Positions 55,826-64,000 of a stretch of 64,000 nt of DNA are shown here, piece after piece (position 1 is the first letter of the stretch; each line of letters starts with the position of its first letter). The notes under the pieces were generated by a model that saw only the letters and a program-made list of their open reading frames with translations, had not been told where the DNA came from and ran no database searches. A program made the position numbers and the translations under genes. The stretch is from Sulfitobacter sp. JL08 (lineage in GTDB: Bacteria > Pseudomonadota > Alphaproteobacteria > Rhodobacterales > Rhodobacteraceae): assembly GCF_003352045.1 (NCBI RefSeq), contig NZ_CP025815.1:3968001-4032000 (forward strand), in the 5' to 3' direction.

Positions 55826-56845
55826 TTGCCATCCATTGAGTTACCTTTCAGTGTTAATTTCGAAAATCCCGGAACCTTCAAGAACGCAGTTGTTATCGCT
55901 GGCGACGCTAATTACTTTCGACCAGGTATGCTCCTAGCACGTCAGATAATTAGTAGTGAGAAAGACCGAAAATTTGACGTTTGCGTTCTGTGCACAGAGG
56001 ATATCTACGTTCCGCCTGAATTGGTAAATGGTTTGCGGGTTGGACGAGTTACAATCAACGATACAGACCAATTTAGAGTTGACGGCAGAATTTCTATCGA
56101 GGCGTATATACGTATTTTTCTGCCACATCTTTTATCTGAGTATGACCGAATTTGCTATCTTGACGCTGATATCTTTCTGCGGCGCCAAGGATTACAGGAG
56201 ATTTTTGAATCTGATCTTACCGGGTGCGCAATTGGAGCTGTGCGTGATAGCAACCTTTGGGGGACATCAAAAAAACGTCGCTCATTGCGACGGTATACTA
56301 AGCGAGTCGCGAAAATGCCTGACCGATATTTTAACTCCGGCATGCTTTTGCTGGACGGCCAGAAGTACAGAGATATCTTGCCAGCAGATGAAGCGGCAGA
56401 AAGGATTAAGACGAATCGGCATCTTCTTAAAATGCATGACCAATCATTTTTGAATATGATCTTCAGTCATCGCTACAAGTTGCTCAGCCCAAGATATAAT
56501 TTTCCAATGTCAGATGAATACATCGATATTTTGGAGCAAGCCGACCCAATCCTGCTTCATTTTGTTTCTGGAGGTAAGCCTTGGTATTCGACAAACAATC
56601 CAAAAAGAATACCGTATTTTGATAAATATAAAGAATTTCTTAGCGAGCACTTCGGGATTAATGATTTTTCGATTAAAAATGTTTCCCATCTAAACCGTCA
56701 AGACTATGTTAAATACAAGAACCCGATCAGGGAATACGTAACGCGAAGACTTGCGCTGTTGCGGTTGAGAAAAGCAAAGTCACGTGCGCTGGCGGCCTGG
56801 CACGATCAAATGAGGCAGGTAGGCGGAATGGACCGTGACGTATAG
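55826..56845 (+). CDS. Glycosyltransferase family 8
   Basis: 339 aa. TTG 55826 is taken as start because AAGGA lies 8 bases upstream and no ATG fits. GT8 features are the DxD metal site in ICYLDADIFLRR, YFNSGMLLLD, MHDQSFLNMIF and LHFVSGGKPW. Such enzymes (LgtC, RfaJ types) add galactose or glucose to lipopolysaccharide or other glycans using UDP-sugars. Base composition is clearly AT-richer than the backbone, a sign of transfer. It begins the glycan cassette; the next gene is on the opposite strand. Confidence 0.88.
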   Translation: MPSIELPFSVNFENPGTFKNAVVIAGDANYFRPGMLLARQIISSEKDRKFDVCVLCTEDIYVPPELVNGLRVGRVTINDTDQFRVDGRISIEAYIRIFLPHLLSEYDRICYLDADIFLRRQGLQEIFESDLTGCAIGAVRDSNLWGTSKKRRSLRRYTKRVAKMPDRYFNSGMLLLDGQKYRDILPADEAAERIKTNRHLLKMHDQSFLNMIFSHRYKLLSPRYNFPMSDEYIDILEQADPILLHFVSGGKPWYSTNNPKRIPYFDKYKEFLSEHFGINDFSIKNVSHLNRQDYVKYKNPIREYVTRRLALLRLRKAKSRALAAWHDQMRQVGGMDRDV

Positions 56846-57039
56846 TAATCTGGGCATATGTAGCAGAACTCCGTCCCGAGGCAGGATTTTCCGTCTTTGT
56901 TGACGGCGTGGAAGCGTGCCCCCGATGGCATCGCAGTGTGCCAAGGTGGTGTTTGTTGAAGCCATCACACAACCTGCTGGATGGGTCGGTCTGGGGAACA
57001 CTAGTGTGTGCGATCTGCACATATTAGCCGGTCCTTCAC

Positions 57040-58035
57040 TTACTGATCCAGCCAATGCAACCGATCCGGTGGAAATTGCCCAATGGCCGCCACATATCTA
57101 GCCACAGTGGAGCTAGAATTACCGACGAAGCGGTCGCATCCCGCTGCAATATAGGTATCTAGGATGACCTCGCATCCATTGCGATATCCGTCCGATCCCT
57201 CCCGCAGGAAATTGGGCGTCTCGTGCTCGCTTCGCAGGCAGTTTTGTAACCTGACCCGGTCCTCACCGAACGCCTCCTTCCAGCGATTAACGTATCTGGC
57301 GGTGTCAGTTGCGAGAAAAATTAGGTTTCTCCCATCACCTTCGATCCAGTCACGTGACAATGCGAACGCAGCTTCATTCTGAGCATTTAAAAGAGAGTTT
57401 TCATATACTTTATCGGAGCCGCGTAAATGCACGGACATCACCGGGTGCCCATCCAGGTTCGTGGCGCGATAGGTGGCGATCTGGTCCTGCAATTCGGGTT
57501 TCAAAATAATGCGATCTCGCATCATCTCGATCCGTAAATCTTGCATTGTGGCTCGGCGACGCGGGGACCTTCGCAGGATTCTGTTAGCATCTTGCCAGCA
57601 ATAGACGACGACAATATCTTCTTCACGATGCCTGAGAAATCTGAACAGCCGGTCTGATTTCGGCACAAGACCCTTTTCCCCACAAAGATGATAGCCGCCA
57701 AATATTTCATGGATCTCACCGGTATGAGGGAATGGTAATTCATCCAAGAGGTTTGAGTTGGTCCAGTTCGTCGGGTAGATTGAACCGCTTAAATCTGAAG
57801 CTAGGGTGTCTGATACAGGTTCAAAGTACAAATCAAAAGTGTCCGCTGTGCCATTGGCATATGGTCCCTCCGTGCCCCACTGTACGATGGGTTTTCTCTG
57901 CATCAAGTCAGCTGCGAGAAGGTGAGTCACAACCATGTCCACATCTGACCAGAATCCTGCGCCCCACCGTTTGATCAGGAGATAGCCACCAGGCCTACTT
58001 TTGGGGCGGCGAAAAAGCGAAAGAAGGTTGGCCAT
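57040..58035 (-). CDS. Fucosyltransferase-like (NodZ/GT23-related) protein
   Basis: 331 aa from ATG 58035, preceded by AAAGGG. The donor-binding features of alpha-1,6/O-fucosyltransferase-type folds are visible: MSVHLRGSDKVYENSLL (His-x-Arg), LIFLATDTARYVNRWKE, and DRFVGNSSSTVARYVAAIG near the C-terminus. The N-terminus has no signal peptide. It probably transfers fucose or a related deoxyhexose to a cell-surface glycan (inference). The family placement is moderately sure. Confidence 0.68.
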   Translation of the reverse strand: MANLLSLFRRPKSRPGGYLLIKRWGAGFWSDVDMVVTHLLAADLMQRKPIVQWGTEGPYANGTADTFDLYFEPVSDTLASDLSGSIYPTNWTNSNLLDELPFPHTGEIHEIFGGYHLCGEKGLVPKSDRLFRFLRHREEDIVVVYCWQDANRILRRSPRRRATMQDLRIEMMRDRIILKPELQDQIATYRATNLDGHPVMSVHLRGSDKVYENSLLNAQNEAAFALSRDWIEGDGRNLIFLATDTARYVNRWKEAFGEDRVRLQNCLRSEHETPNFLREGSDGYRNGCEVILDTYIAAGCDRFVGNSSSTVARYVAAIGQFPPDRLHWLDQ

Positions 58036-58119
58036 GATGATTACCCTTTGCACAGAGTTGTTGCATAAGTTTCTGCACTATGGTGCTTGCGCCTCTTCTA
58101 GACGGTCTTCTCGGAGATG

Positions 58120-58170
58120 TCATACATTTGAGAAGGTTTCGGCGATGGAGTTGTCATAGTACCTACCTTT
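58120..58170 (-). pseudogene. Vestige of an IS3-type transposase
   Basis: 17 codons on the minus strand read KGRYYDNSIAETFSNV before TGA. This resembles the DDE glutamate motif of IS3/IS150 OrfB (G-CYDNA-AESFF). Nothing else of the element is recognisable nearby. The match is short, so this is tentative. Confidence 0.4.
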
Positions 58171-58327
58171 GAAAACTGCGCAAAGACCTCTATCGCTCGC
58201 TCACATCGGACCGTGGCTCCGAAATGTCTGGGCATGCGTCATTTCTCAGTGACAATTCTGACCTCTACCGGGTCAGTTCTGGGTGACATTCAACAGTTCT
58301 TGTGCAGCCTTTCGTGTTTGTGGGGTT

Positions 58328-59011
58328 TCAAAATCTATAATCAAACAACTTAAGGTCTGTCGCAAAGCGTTGCGAAACCAGTTCCCGTGTTTGATCATCG
58401 TACATTATGCGGTAGTTTTGACCTACCGGAGAAGCGCCTTGGACATGACACTCACCGAATTCTTTTAGCCCAAGCTTATCAGCTATCTGTCTGATACCGT
58501 CGCTCCGATTCTCATATTTGAAAATATTTTCAACAAGAACGGTTCCATCTTTGCCCAAAACAAAATCTGCAGCACCGTATCTCAGCCCGTGGAAACGGAA
58601 ATACTCTGTTTTTTTGTTAGCGTTTAAGAGTCTGCGAACAAACTCTGAAAAACTCCATTCTCTGGGAATCTCACTACGCTTTCTCAAGTAATGGTATAAA
58701 GATGCAATCCTGTCATAGGGATTGCGTACAAAGGTAAAAGTATACAAATCCTGCCAGTATTTCTTACCAATCATTGTGCGCATTTCTCTGGCTGGCACAT
58801 GATCATTCAACCATTGTTTCGTGGCATATTCCGTTTCGATTAAGTTGGCTTTCCCATATGCGGGGCCGAAGTGGAGGCCGAGTTCCGCCTTAATCGAAGA
58901 GGAAGAGGTGCGCGGTATATCAACGAACCAAAACCCGTTTTCCCGCACTTGCTGTAGGGCGTTTTGCCTTGTTGAATACTTTTCGAATTTACTACGCAGC
59001 TTGCTTATCAT
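58328..59011 (-). CDS. Sulfotransferase family 2 protein
   Basis: 227 aa. The PAPS-binding signatures are visible: FWFVDIPRTSSSSIKAEL (5'-phosphosulfate loop) and YTFTFVRNPYDRIASLYHY (3'-phosphate site with Arg and Ser). The fold matches Sulfotransfer_2 enzymes that sulfate glycans. It likely sulfates the glycan built by neighbouring enzymes. It is AT-rich like its neighbours and 61 bases upstream (in transcription order, downstream) of the FkbM gene. Confidence 0.85.
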   Translation of the reverse strand: MISKLRSKFEKYSTRQNALQQVRENGFWFVDIPRTSSSSIKAELGLHFGPAYGKANLIETEYATKQWLNDHVPAREMRTMIGKKYWQDLYTFTFVRNPYDRIASLYHYLRKRSEIPREWSFSEFVRRLLNANKKTEYFRFHGLRYGAADFVLGKDGTVLVENIFKYENRSDGIRQIADKLGLKEFGECHVQGASPVGQNYRIMYDDQTRELVSQRFATDLKLFDYRF

Positions 59012-59071
59012 GGTTCAACATCAATTAAAGATATCTATCCCGCCTGAGCGAACAATTAGTAGGTCAAAATC

Positions 59072-59890
59072 TCATTCTCGGAATCGCGCGACTATCAGAC
59101 CATCGGGTTGGCCTCGAACAACTCGTCTGTCATCAACGATTTCGAACTTTTGGCGCAGCGTCCTGATGCAGGCATCGTGTGCCTTATCCCCGTGAGTTCC
59201 AATAATTAGCCATTTAACGGCACCGTTGTTGAGAAACTCTTCAGCCGCAGGTACAACCGTTCTTTCGCCACCCTGAATGTCCATCTTCAATAGATCGATT
59301 GGACCACCGGCTTCCCTCGCCAGCGCTCTAAAACTAAGAGTCGGAACATTGAGAACCTCACCCTCATTCTGTTTTCCAAGAGGCCTTACAATCGTCATCA
59401 GTGCTCTTTTCAAGAAATCAAAATGCCCATTTTCGCGAGAGGAATTTTCCAGAATAGCGGAGCCGAAAGATTGCAACCGAAAGGGTGCGCTGCCATCTTT
59501 GTCGTACAGCGCCTTCGGAATCACATAAACCTTGGCTCGATCGATGCTGTTGAGGTCAAGAGTCTGACTCAAAAAAACCCGCATATCGGGGTTTGGCTCC
59601 AAGGATATGACTTTCCACTCCAGCTTTGACCTAAGTACCAACGCAACGTAGTAGCCGATGGCAGCACCTACATCGACATATGTTCCTGTGTCTCCAGTTT
59701 GCTCTAGGATGGTTTGAAACCAAGCCTCCTCTTCCGGTTCATGTACATTACCGCTGCCCAAGGTCTCGTAGCGGTCGCGCTGAACCGACAGCAGCGCATC
59801 CTGTGGAACCCTGATTCCATTCGCAAAAGTATGAACCAAAACCTCTGGTATTGCGTCCGAGCCTTCAGAGCTTTTGTCTTGTTTTTCCAT
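59072..59890 (-). CDS. FkbM-family SAM-dependent methyltransferase
   Basis: 272 aa from ATG 59890; the longer frame to 59974 adds a non-conserved tail. GTYVDVGAAIGYYVALVLRS is SAM motif I, VISLEPNPDMRVFLSQ follows, and IDLLKMDIQGGERTVVPAAE is the FkbM signature. Family members O-methylate sugars or polyketides. Together with the sulfotransferase downstream it probably decorates a surface glycan. It lies first in the minus-strand pair FkbM-sulfotransferase. Confidence 0.87.
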   Translation of the reverse strand: MEKQDKSSEGSDAIPEVLVHTFANGIRVPQDALLSVQRDRYETLGSGNVHEPEEEAWFQTILEQTGDTGTYVDVGAAIGYYVALVLRSKLEWKVISLEPNPDMRVFLSQTLDLNSIDRAKVYVIPKALYDKDGSAPFRLQSFGSAILENSSRENGHFDFLKRALMTIVRPLGKQNEGEVLNVPTLSFRALAREAGGPIDLLKMDIQGGERTVVPAAEEFLNNGAVKWLIIGTHGDKAHDACIRTLRQKFEIVDDRRVVRGQPDGLIVARFRE

Positions 59891-60009
59891 GCTAAAGACT
59901 CGTCTGTTCCTTTTTGGCGATGTCGATAACACGATGTTTTCCTGATGCCTAGAGGGGTTTTGTGGCATTCCCAATTATGAGTTTGAACAGGTGGCGTGAT
60001 CGACCAGAG

Positions 60010-61146
60010 CTATGCTGCGCAGTGGTAGGTCACTTTTGCGTATGCGGGGAAGAGAGCGTCGCCCGGTCCAGCACCTTCAGCCGCCCTTTTGGCTGCGTGT
60101 TGGCGTGCAGCTTCAAGGCCTCTTCCGACAAGCGGCAAGGTGCGCATTGTGGCCAAGTCTTTTATTCGTCTGAATTCATTCGGCCTAACATGAACCACTG
60201 GAATGCCTTCACTTTCGCTTCCGTCGAGGTCGATGTCTTTCATCTGGAGGAAGCCAACTTCAGAGAGCCTACATCCGGTTACGGAGAGCATCTTCCATAT
60301 TGTCAATAAATCTGGGACGCGGGCGCGCTGGGCTATTCGAGCCGTTATTAAATGCATCATGTCATCGGGCATAGATGCCTTTCGCTCTACAGCCTTGATC
60401 TGTTCCTTTGAGGGGAAGGGAAGTTTCGTGAACGGGTTTGAAACCGGCTTGTCAAAGTCCACGAAGGTGATTGCATGATTCACAACGGCCTTCAGATCGT
60501 TCGTCATGCGCTTCATGGTGTCGACTGCATAGGGTTGCCCGTTAGCTTGTCGATAATCCTTCAGTGTATCTAACCACTTCTCTCCATGTTTCTTCTTGAG
60601 GTCCACCAATGCGATTTCCTTTGGGGGACCTATTGCTTCCTCTAGTCGGTCAAAGGCTCTGTCAATGCGCTGCATCTTCTTGATATTGGACCCAATGCCT
60701 TTGTCCTTCACATACTTCACGCGGGCGTCTGCCAACGTGTAGGCAGGCTTTGCGACTTTTGGGTCCGCCAATACGCGTCGAGTCAAACTATCGAACTGGT
60801 CTCCGCTATGTTCGAGGATAACCGATACTGCGTCTGCCTCCGACAGGCCAACGACTCCATTCAGCAACTCTGCGCGCTTCTTGAGGGCTTCGTTGTAGGC
60901 TTGCTGGGGTGACAGCTCTGTCGCCTTTATGGACGCTTTGTAGGTATCCGACAGCGCTTTCCACTCTCGCAATAGCAGGGCATGTTCCTTCACGAAACTC
61001 TCAGAGGACGGGTCTTTACTCCGCATTGTAATTTCGAAGAACTCATGCCCGGTGGCTCTGAAGACTTTAGCCGGAAGCCTCCGTCGAAACAGATAGGAGC
61101 CATTTTTGAGTTTGGTTACGTGCTTGATTTCCACTGATAAAGCCAT
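60010..61146 (-). pseudogene. Tyrosine integrase lacking its catalytic C-terminus
   Basis: 378 codons from ATG 61146. The N-terminal part (KLKNGSYLFRRRLPAKVFRA, HEFFEITMRS) and core domain are intact up to Arg I (LSVTGCRLSEVGFLQMKD) and RTLPLVGRGLEAARQH. The protein then stops after AYAKVTYHCAA, before the His-x2-Arg, second His and Tyr nucleophile. It cannot be active. It starts 102 bases from the tRNA-Leu att site, the standard position for the integrase of an island in that tRNA, so it is probably left from an earlier element or damaged after insertion. Confidence 0.8.
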
Positions 61147-61247
61147 GATTGTATGTGCCTTGTATGCGATAATGTATGTGAAATCGCATGACCTCAAGTC
61201 GATAAGGCAAGTAAAAACAGCTATATAAGGAATTTTTGAAGGTATAG

Positions 61248-61264
61248 TGGTGCCCAGGAGAGGA
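61248..61264. repeat. Right attachment site inside tRNA-Leu
   Basis: TGGTGCCCAGGAGAGGA, the last 17 bases (reverse strand) of tRNA-Leu, is repeated exactly at 40419-40435. Confidence 0.85.
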
Positions 61265-61333
61265 CTCGAACCTCCACACCCTTGCGAGTACTAGCACCTG
61301 AAGCTAGCGCGTCTACCATTCCGCCACCTGGGC
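61248..61333 (-). tRNA. tRNA-Leu (anticodon CAG)
   Basis: The reverse strand folds into an 86-nt class II tRNA: acceptor GCCCAGG/CCTGGGC, D arm GGCGGAATGGTAGACGC, anticodon stem CTAGC/GCTAG with loop TTCAGGT (anticodon CAG), long variable arm, T loop GGTTCGAGTCC and encoded CCA. It stays intact because the island restored its 3' end. Confidence 0.96.
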
Positions 61334-61551
61334 CGGTGTCGTGAAATGTGCGTTTACGATGGTGACGCAGACGTGTCAATTGCCTTTTCTCCGGATTATT
61401 CACACTGCCACCACGGCAGGCAAACCGGGCCAAAACTTTGCCTTTCATCCGCGTGTTTAATTCTGCCTTGCCGGACAGCGGCGTTTTTGCACCTTGTTTG
61501 CAGAGCGTGCGGGCGATACATCTGGGCAACCAAGAAACGCAGGAGCATTTG

Positions 61552-62538
61552 ATGTCCAAACTGGTCACCATTTATGGCGGGTCCGGCTTTGTGGGCCGAT
61601 ACGTTGCGCGGCGCATGGCAAAAGAAGGCTGGCGTGTTCGCGTGGCGGTGCGGCGACCGAACGAAGCGATGTTTGTGAAACCCTACGGCGTCGTGGGACA
61701 GGTCGAACCGATCCTGTGCAACATCCGCGATGACGCGTCTGTTGCCGCCGCAATGTCCGGGGCCGATGCGGTGATCAACTGCGTGGGTATTCTGGCGGAA
61801 GCCGGCAAGAACAAGTTTGATACGGTACAGGCCGAAGGCGCCGAACGTGTCGCCAGACTGGCTGCGGCCGAAGGCGTATCGCGTCTTGTCCAACTGTCTG
61901 CCATCGGGGCCAACACAGAATCCGACAGTGAATATGCCCGCACCAAGGCTCTGGGCGAAGCGGGTGTTCTGAAACACATGCCCGATGCGATGATCCTGCG
62001 TCCTTCAATTGTGTTCGGGGCCGAGGATGGTTTTTTCAACCGGTTTGCAGGCATGGCGCGCTTTGGCCCGGTTCTGCCCGTTGTGGGCGCGGATACATTG
62101 TTCCAGCCGGTCTATGTCGATGATGTCGCGCAGGCCGCCGTTCTGGGTGCCACAGGCAAGGCTGCGGGCGGTGTTTACGAGTTGGGCGGTCCGGATGTCA
62201 GCACGTTCCGTGAATTGATGGGCCAGATGCTGGGTGTCATCCGCCGGCGCCGGCTGGTTCTGAACATACCGTTCTGGGCCGCATCGATCATGGGATTTGT
62301 CTTTGACATGACCCATACTGTGTCGTTCGGGTTGATCCCGGCCCAGATCACCTGCGATCAGGTGCGCAATCTGCGCAATGACAACATTGTTTCCGAAGGC
62401 GCAAAGGGATTGGCGGATCTGGGGATCAAAGCCACCGCGCTTGAGGCTGTGCTGCCGGATTATCTGTGGCGGTTCCGTCCGTCCGGGCAATATGACACCA
62501 TCAAGGAATCCGCGGTGAAAATGCGCGCTCAGGAATAG
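61552..62538 (+). CDS. Complex I NDUFA9-subunit-family NAD(P)-binding protein
   Basis: 328 aa from ATG 61552, preceded by AGGAG. It is an atypical short-chain dehydrogenase: TIYGGSGFVGRYVARRMA (nucleotide loop), VINCVGILAEAGKNKFDTVQ, SAIGANTESDSEYARTKALG, RPSIVFGAEDGFFNRFA. The family includes the mitochondrial complex I accessory subunit and bacterial homologues; in alphaproteobacteria the role may be respiratory complex stability or quinone synthesis. Its stop overlaps the end of convergent uppP by 10 bases. Confidence 0.88.
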   Translation: MSKLVTIYGGSGFVGRYVARRMAKEGWRVRVAVRRPNEAMFVKPYGVVGQVEPILCNIRDDASVAAAMSGADAVINCVGILAEAGKNKFDTVQAEGAERVARLAAAEGVSRLVQLSAIGANTESDSEYARTKALGEAGVLKHMPDAMILRPSIVFGAEDGFFNRFAGMARFGPVLPVVGADTLFQPVYVDDVAQAAVLGATGKAAGGVYELGGPDVSTFRELMGQMLGVIRRRRLVLNIPFWAASIMGFVFDMTHTVSFGLIPAQITCDQVRNLRNDNIVSEGAKGLADLGIKATALEAVLPDYLWRFRPSGQYDTIKESAVKMRAQE

Positions 62539-63332
62539 GCGATGACCAGAAGAACCAGCCCGAGGGCGATTCTGTAGATCACGTAGGGCGTGAAACTGAC
62601 ACTGCGCAAAAGGCGCATCATCAGCATCAGCGCCACCAAAGCGGCGATAAACGAAAATACGGCTGCGATCGCACCGGCGCGGGCGGTTTCCACATTTGCT
62701 GTTGCGAACACTTCCCCTCCGACCAGAAAGCCGGAGGCAAGGATCGTCGGGATTGACATCAACATGCCAAGCCGGGCGGCGTCCTCTCGCTTGTAGCCCA
62801 GACGCCGGGCGCCGGTGATCGTTATGCCCGATCGAGATGTTCCCGGAAGCAGGGCAAGCACCTGCCACAATCCCATGACAACCGCATCTTTTGCTGTCCA
62901 GTGCGCGCTGGTTTTAGCATTTGGTCCGGTTCTGTCGGCCCAGTACAGAACCACACCAAAAATCAGCATGGTCCACCCGATCAGTGCGACAGAACGCAGG
63001 TGTTCTTCCCATCCGGCCACCGCGATGATCAGGCCCGCAACCGCAACCGGAAGTGTGGACAGACACAGACAGAACGCAAGTATGGCGCCATCGGTGTCAA
63101 CCTTGCCGACGGCCAGACGCTTCAGGCCATGCAGGGCCATCCTCACGTCGGTCCAGAAATACATCACAACCGCCACAAGCGATCCGACGTGAACGGCAAC
63201 ATCGATAACCTGCCCCTGATCGTTCATCCCGGTCAGTGACGGCAGCAGAATAAGGTGGCCGGAAGACGACACAGGCAAAAACTCGGTCACCCCCTGGACA
63301 AGGGCTACAAGTATCAAATTGAACAAAGTCAT
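62529..63332 (-). CDS. uppP: Undecaprenyl-diphosphatase
   Basis: 267 aa from ATG 63332. Motifs GVTEFLPVSSSGHLILLP and LPGTSRSGITITGARRLG are the two active-site signatures of UppP/BacA, which recycles the undecaprenyl carrier for cell-wall synthesis. Seven to eight hydrophobic helices fit an inner-membrane protein. It is convergent with the NDUFA9-like gene. Confidence 0.94.
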   Translation of the reverse strand: MTLFNLILVALVQGVTEFLPVSSSGHLILLPSLTGMNDQGQVIDVAVHVGSLVAVVMYFWTDVRMALHGLKRLAVGKVDTDGAILAFCLCLSTLPVAVAGLIIAVAGWEEHLRSVALIGWTMLIFGVVLYWADRTGPNAKTSAHWTAKDAVVMGLWQVLALLPGTSRSGITITGARRLGYKREDAARLGMLMSIPTILASGFLVGGEVFATANVETARAGAIAAVFSFIAALVALMLMMRLLRSVSFTPYVIYRIALGLVLLVIAYS

Positions 63333-63565
63333 ACCGTTCAGCTTTCGCACACGTCTACTGCCTGCCCTCCGTATAAGTTCTTTTGTTCAAATGGAAAGAC
63401 AGCATTTAGGTCACATTTGTTACCTAAATTTTGCATTTTTGACCACAGGCGCAGTGCCGGAAGCCAAAATAATTGAAACTAGGTCACTATTACTGACTTT
63501 TTTATCGTTTACAGGTGTTTTAAAGACACTGGACCGAGTCGGGATCGCCAAGGGGAGTCGGAAAT

Positions 63566-64000
63566 TTGGCCAAACAGCCCATGCTTAAATTCGTGAACAT
63601 TGAGCGGATCATGCCCGAAAAGCGGGATGCGCAAGCGCGCAGCGCCGATTTCGATGAAATCTATGCCGAATATGCCGACGAAAAGGCAAAGGAACAGGCA
63701 AGCCGGTGCAGCCAGTGTGGGGTGCCCTATTGCCAGACCCATTGCCCGCTGCACAACAATATCCCCGACTGGCTGCGTTTGACTGCCGAAGGCCGTCTGC
63801 AAGAAGCCTACGAGCTTAGCCAGGCCACGAATACCTTTCCCGAAATATGCGGACGGATCTGCCCCCAGGATCGCCTGTGCGAAGGCAATTGCGTGATCGA
63901 GCAATCAGGCCACGGCACAGTTACAATCGGTTCGGTCGAAAAGTACCTAACGGATACGGCATGGGAAAAAGGCTGGGTCAAACCGATTGATCCGGGTCAG
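63566..64000 (+). CDS. gltD: Glutamate synthase small subunit, N-terminal part (cut by window edge)
   Basis: The first 145 codons are visible. TTG 63566 is preceded by GGGGAG at suitable spacing; an ATG five codons later is possible. Two cysteine clusters bind [4Fe-4S] centres: RCSQCGVPYCQTHCPLHNN and ICGRICPQDRLCEGNC. LTAEGRLQEAYELSQATNTF lies between. GltD supplies electrons from NADPH to the large subunit in ammonia assimilation. The FAD/NADPH domains are outside the window. Confidence 0.93.
   Translation, partial: MAKQPMLKFVNIERIMPEKRDAQARSADFDEIYAEYADEKAKEQASRCSQCGVPYCQTHCPLHNNIPDWLRLTAEGRLQEAYELSQATNTFPEICGRICPQDRLCEGNCVIEQSGHGTVTIGSVEKYLTDTAWEKGWVKPIDPGQ

Larger units (their letters stand above)
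40419..61264. mobile_element. tRNA-Leu genomic island, about 20.8 kb
   Basis: Bounded by a 17-bp direct repeat matching the tRNA-Leu(CAG) 3' end, with an integrase gene near each end (40577 intact, 60010 truncated). It has IS and recombinase remnants and lower-GC cargo, while the backbone on both sides is ordinary. Cargo: a P4-like module of small DNA-binding proteins, two cyclase/TPR proteins, DUF1254/DUF1214 proteins with an AraC regulator, a lipoprotein hydrolase and four glycan-modifying enzymes. No conjugation or phage structural genes are seen, so it is an integrative island rather than a complete prophage or ICE. Confidence 0.85.

Noticed and set aside
40419-61264. Reading the island as a prophage or conjugative element
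   Set aside because: No capsid, tail, terminase, relaxase or type IV secretion genes are present, only integrase and a P4-like control module.

Overview
The window reads as a chromosomal segment of a marine-type alphaproteobacterium, most likely Rhodobacteraceae (Roseobacter group). Reasons are the high-GC backbone, a CcrM-type methyltransferase with clustered GANTC sites, a BetI-like regulon for methylated amines, a PotABCD-type transporter, hydantoinase-family genes, and the NDUFA9-like/uppP/gltD neighbourhood. Taxonomy is inferred from gene content only.

Backbone left part (1-13.1 kb): the end of mutY, an AlkB-type alkane hydroxylase, a double-cupin protein, a membrane-bound class III cyclase, small membrane and secreted proteins, a MAPEG protein, a DUF3604 protein, a divergent HxlR regulator/DUF1330 pair, ccrM, rnhB, and three small envelope proteins.

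Catabolic region A (13.1-28.1 kb): a BetI-like repressor, two phytoene-desaturase-like FAD oxidoreductases, a GcvT-like protein, a class III aminotransferase, a trimethylamine-dehydrogenase-like flavoprotein, a PotD/B/C/A-type transporter, a SAM methyltransferase and a Rieske oxygenase. Three near-identical palindromes (core TGAGCGCTCA or TGAGTGCTCA) sit in the three promoter regions, so the units look like one BetI-type regulon. I infer stepwise N-demethylation and then deamination of an imported betaine-like compound; the substrate is unknown.

Backbone and catabolic region B (28.2-39.6 kb): tRNA-Arg(CCT), a LacI-type regulator, a YcaQ-like glycosylase, then a seven-gene co-directional operon: hyuA, hyuB, class I aminotransferase, Asp/Glu-racemase/maleate-isomerase-like, MmgE/PrpD, D-2-hydroxyacid dehydrogenase and DapA-like. 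Six genes overlap end to end. I do not recognise this pathway. A gene broken by one TGA follows.

Genomic island (40,419-61,264, about 20.8 kb): bounded by a 17-bp direct repeat equal to the 3' end of tRNA-Leu(CAG). The left end carries an intact tyrosine integrase and a tightly packed P4-like module of small DNA-binding proteins. The middle carries two paralogous cyclase/TPR proteins, two DUF1254/DUF1214 proteins with an AraC regulator plus a fragment of a third, a lipoprotein hydrolase, and remnants of IS110, a serine recombinase and an IS3-type element. The right end carries an AT-richer set of glycan-decorating enzymes (GT8, fucosyltransferase-like, sulfotransferase, FkbM methyltransferase) and an integrase lacking its catalytic C-terminus next to the tRNA.

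Right backbone: an NDUFA9-like protein, uppP, and the start of gltD.
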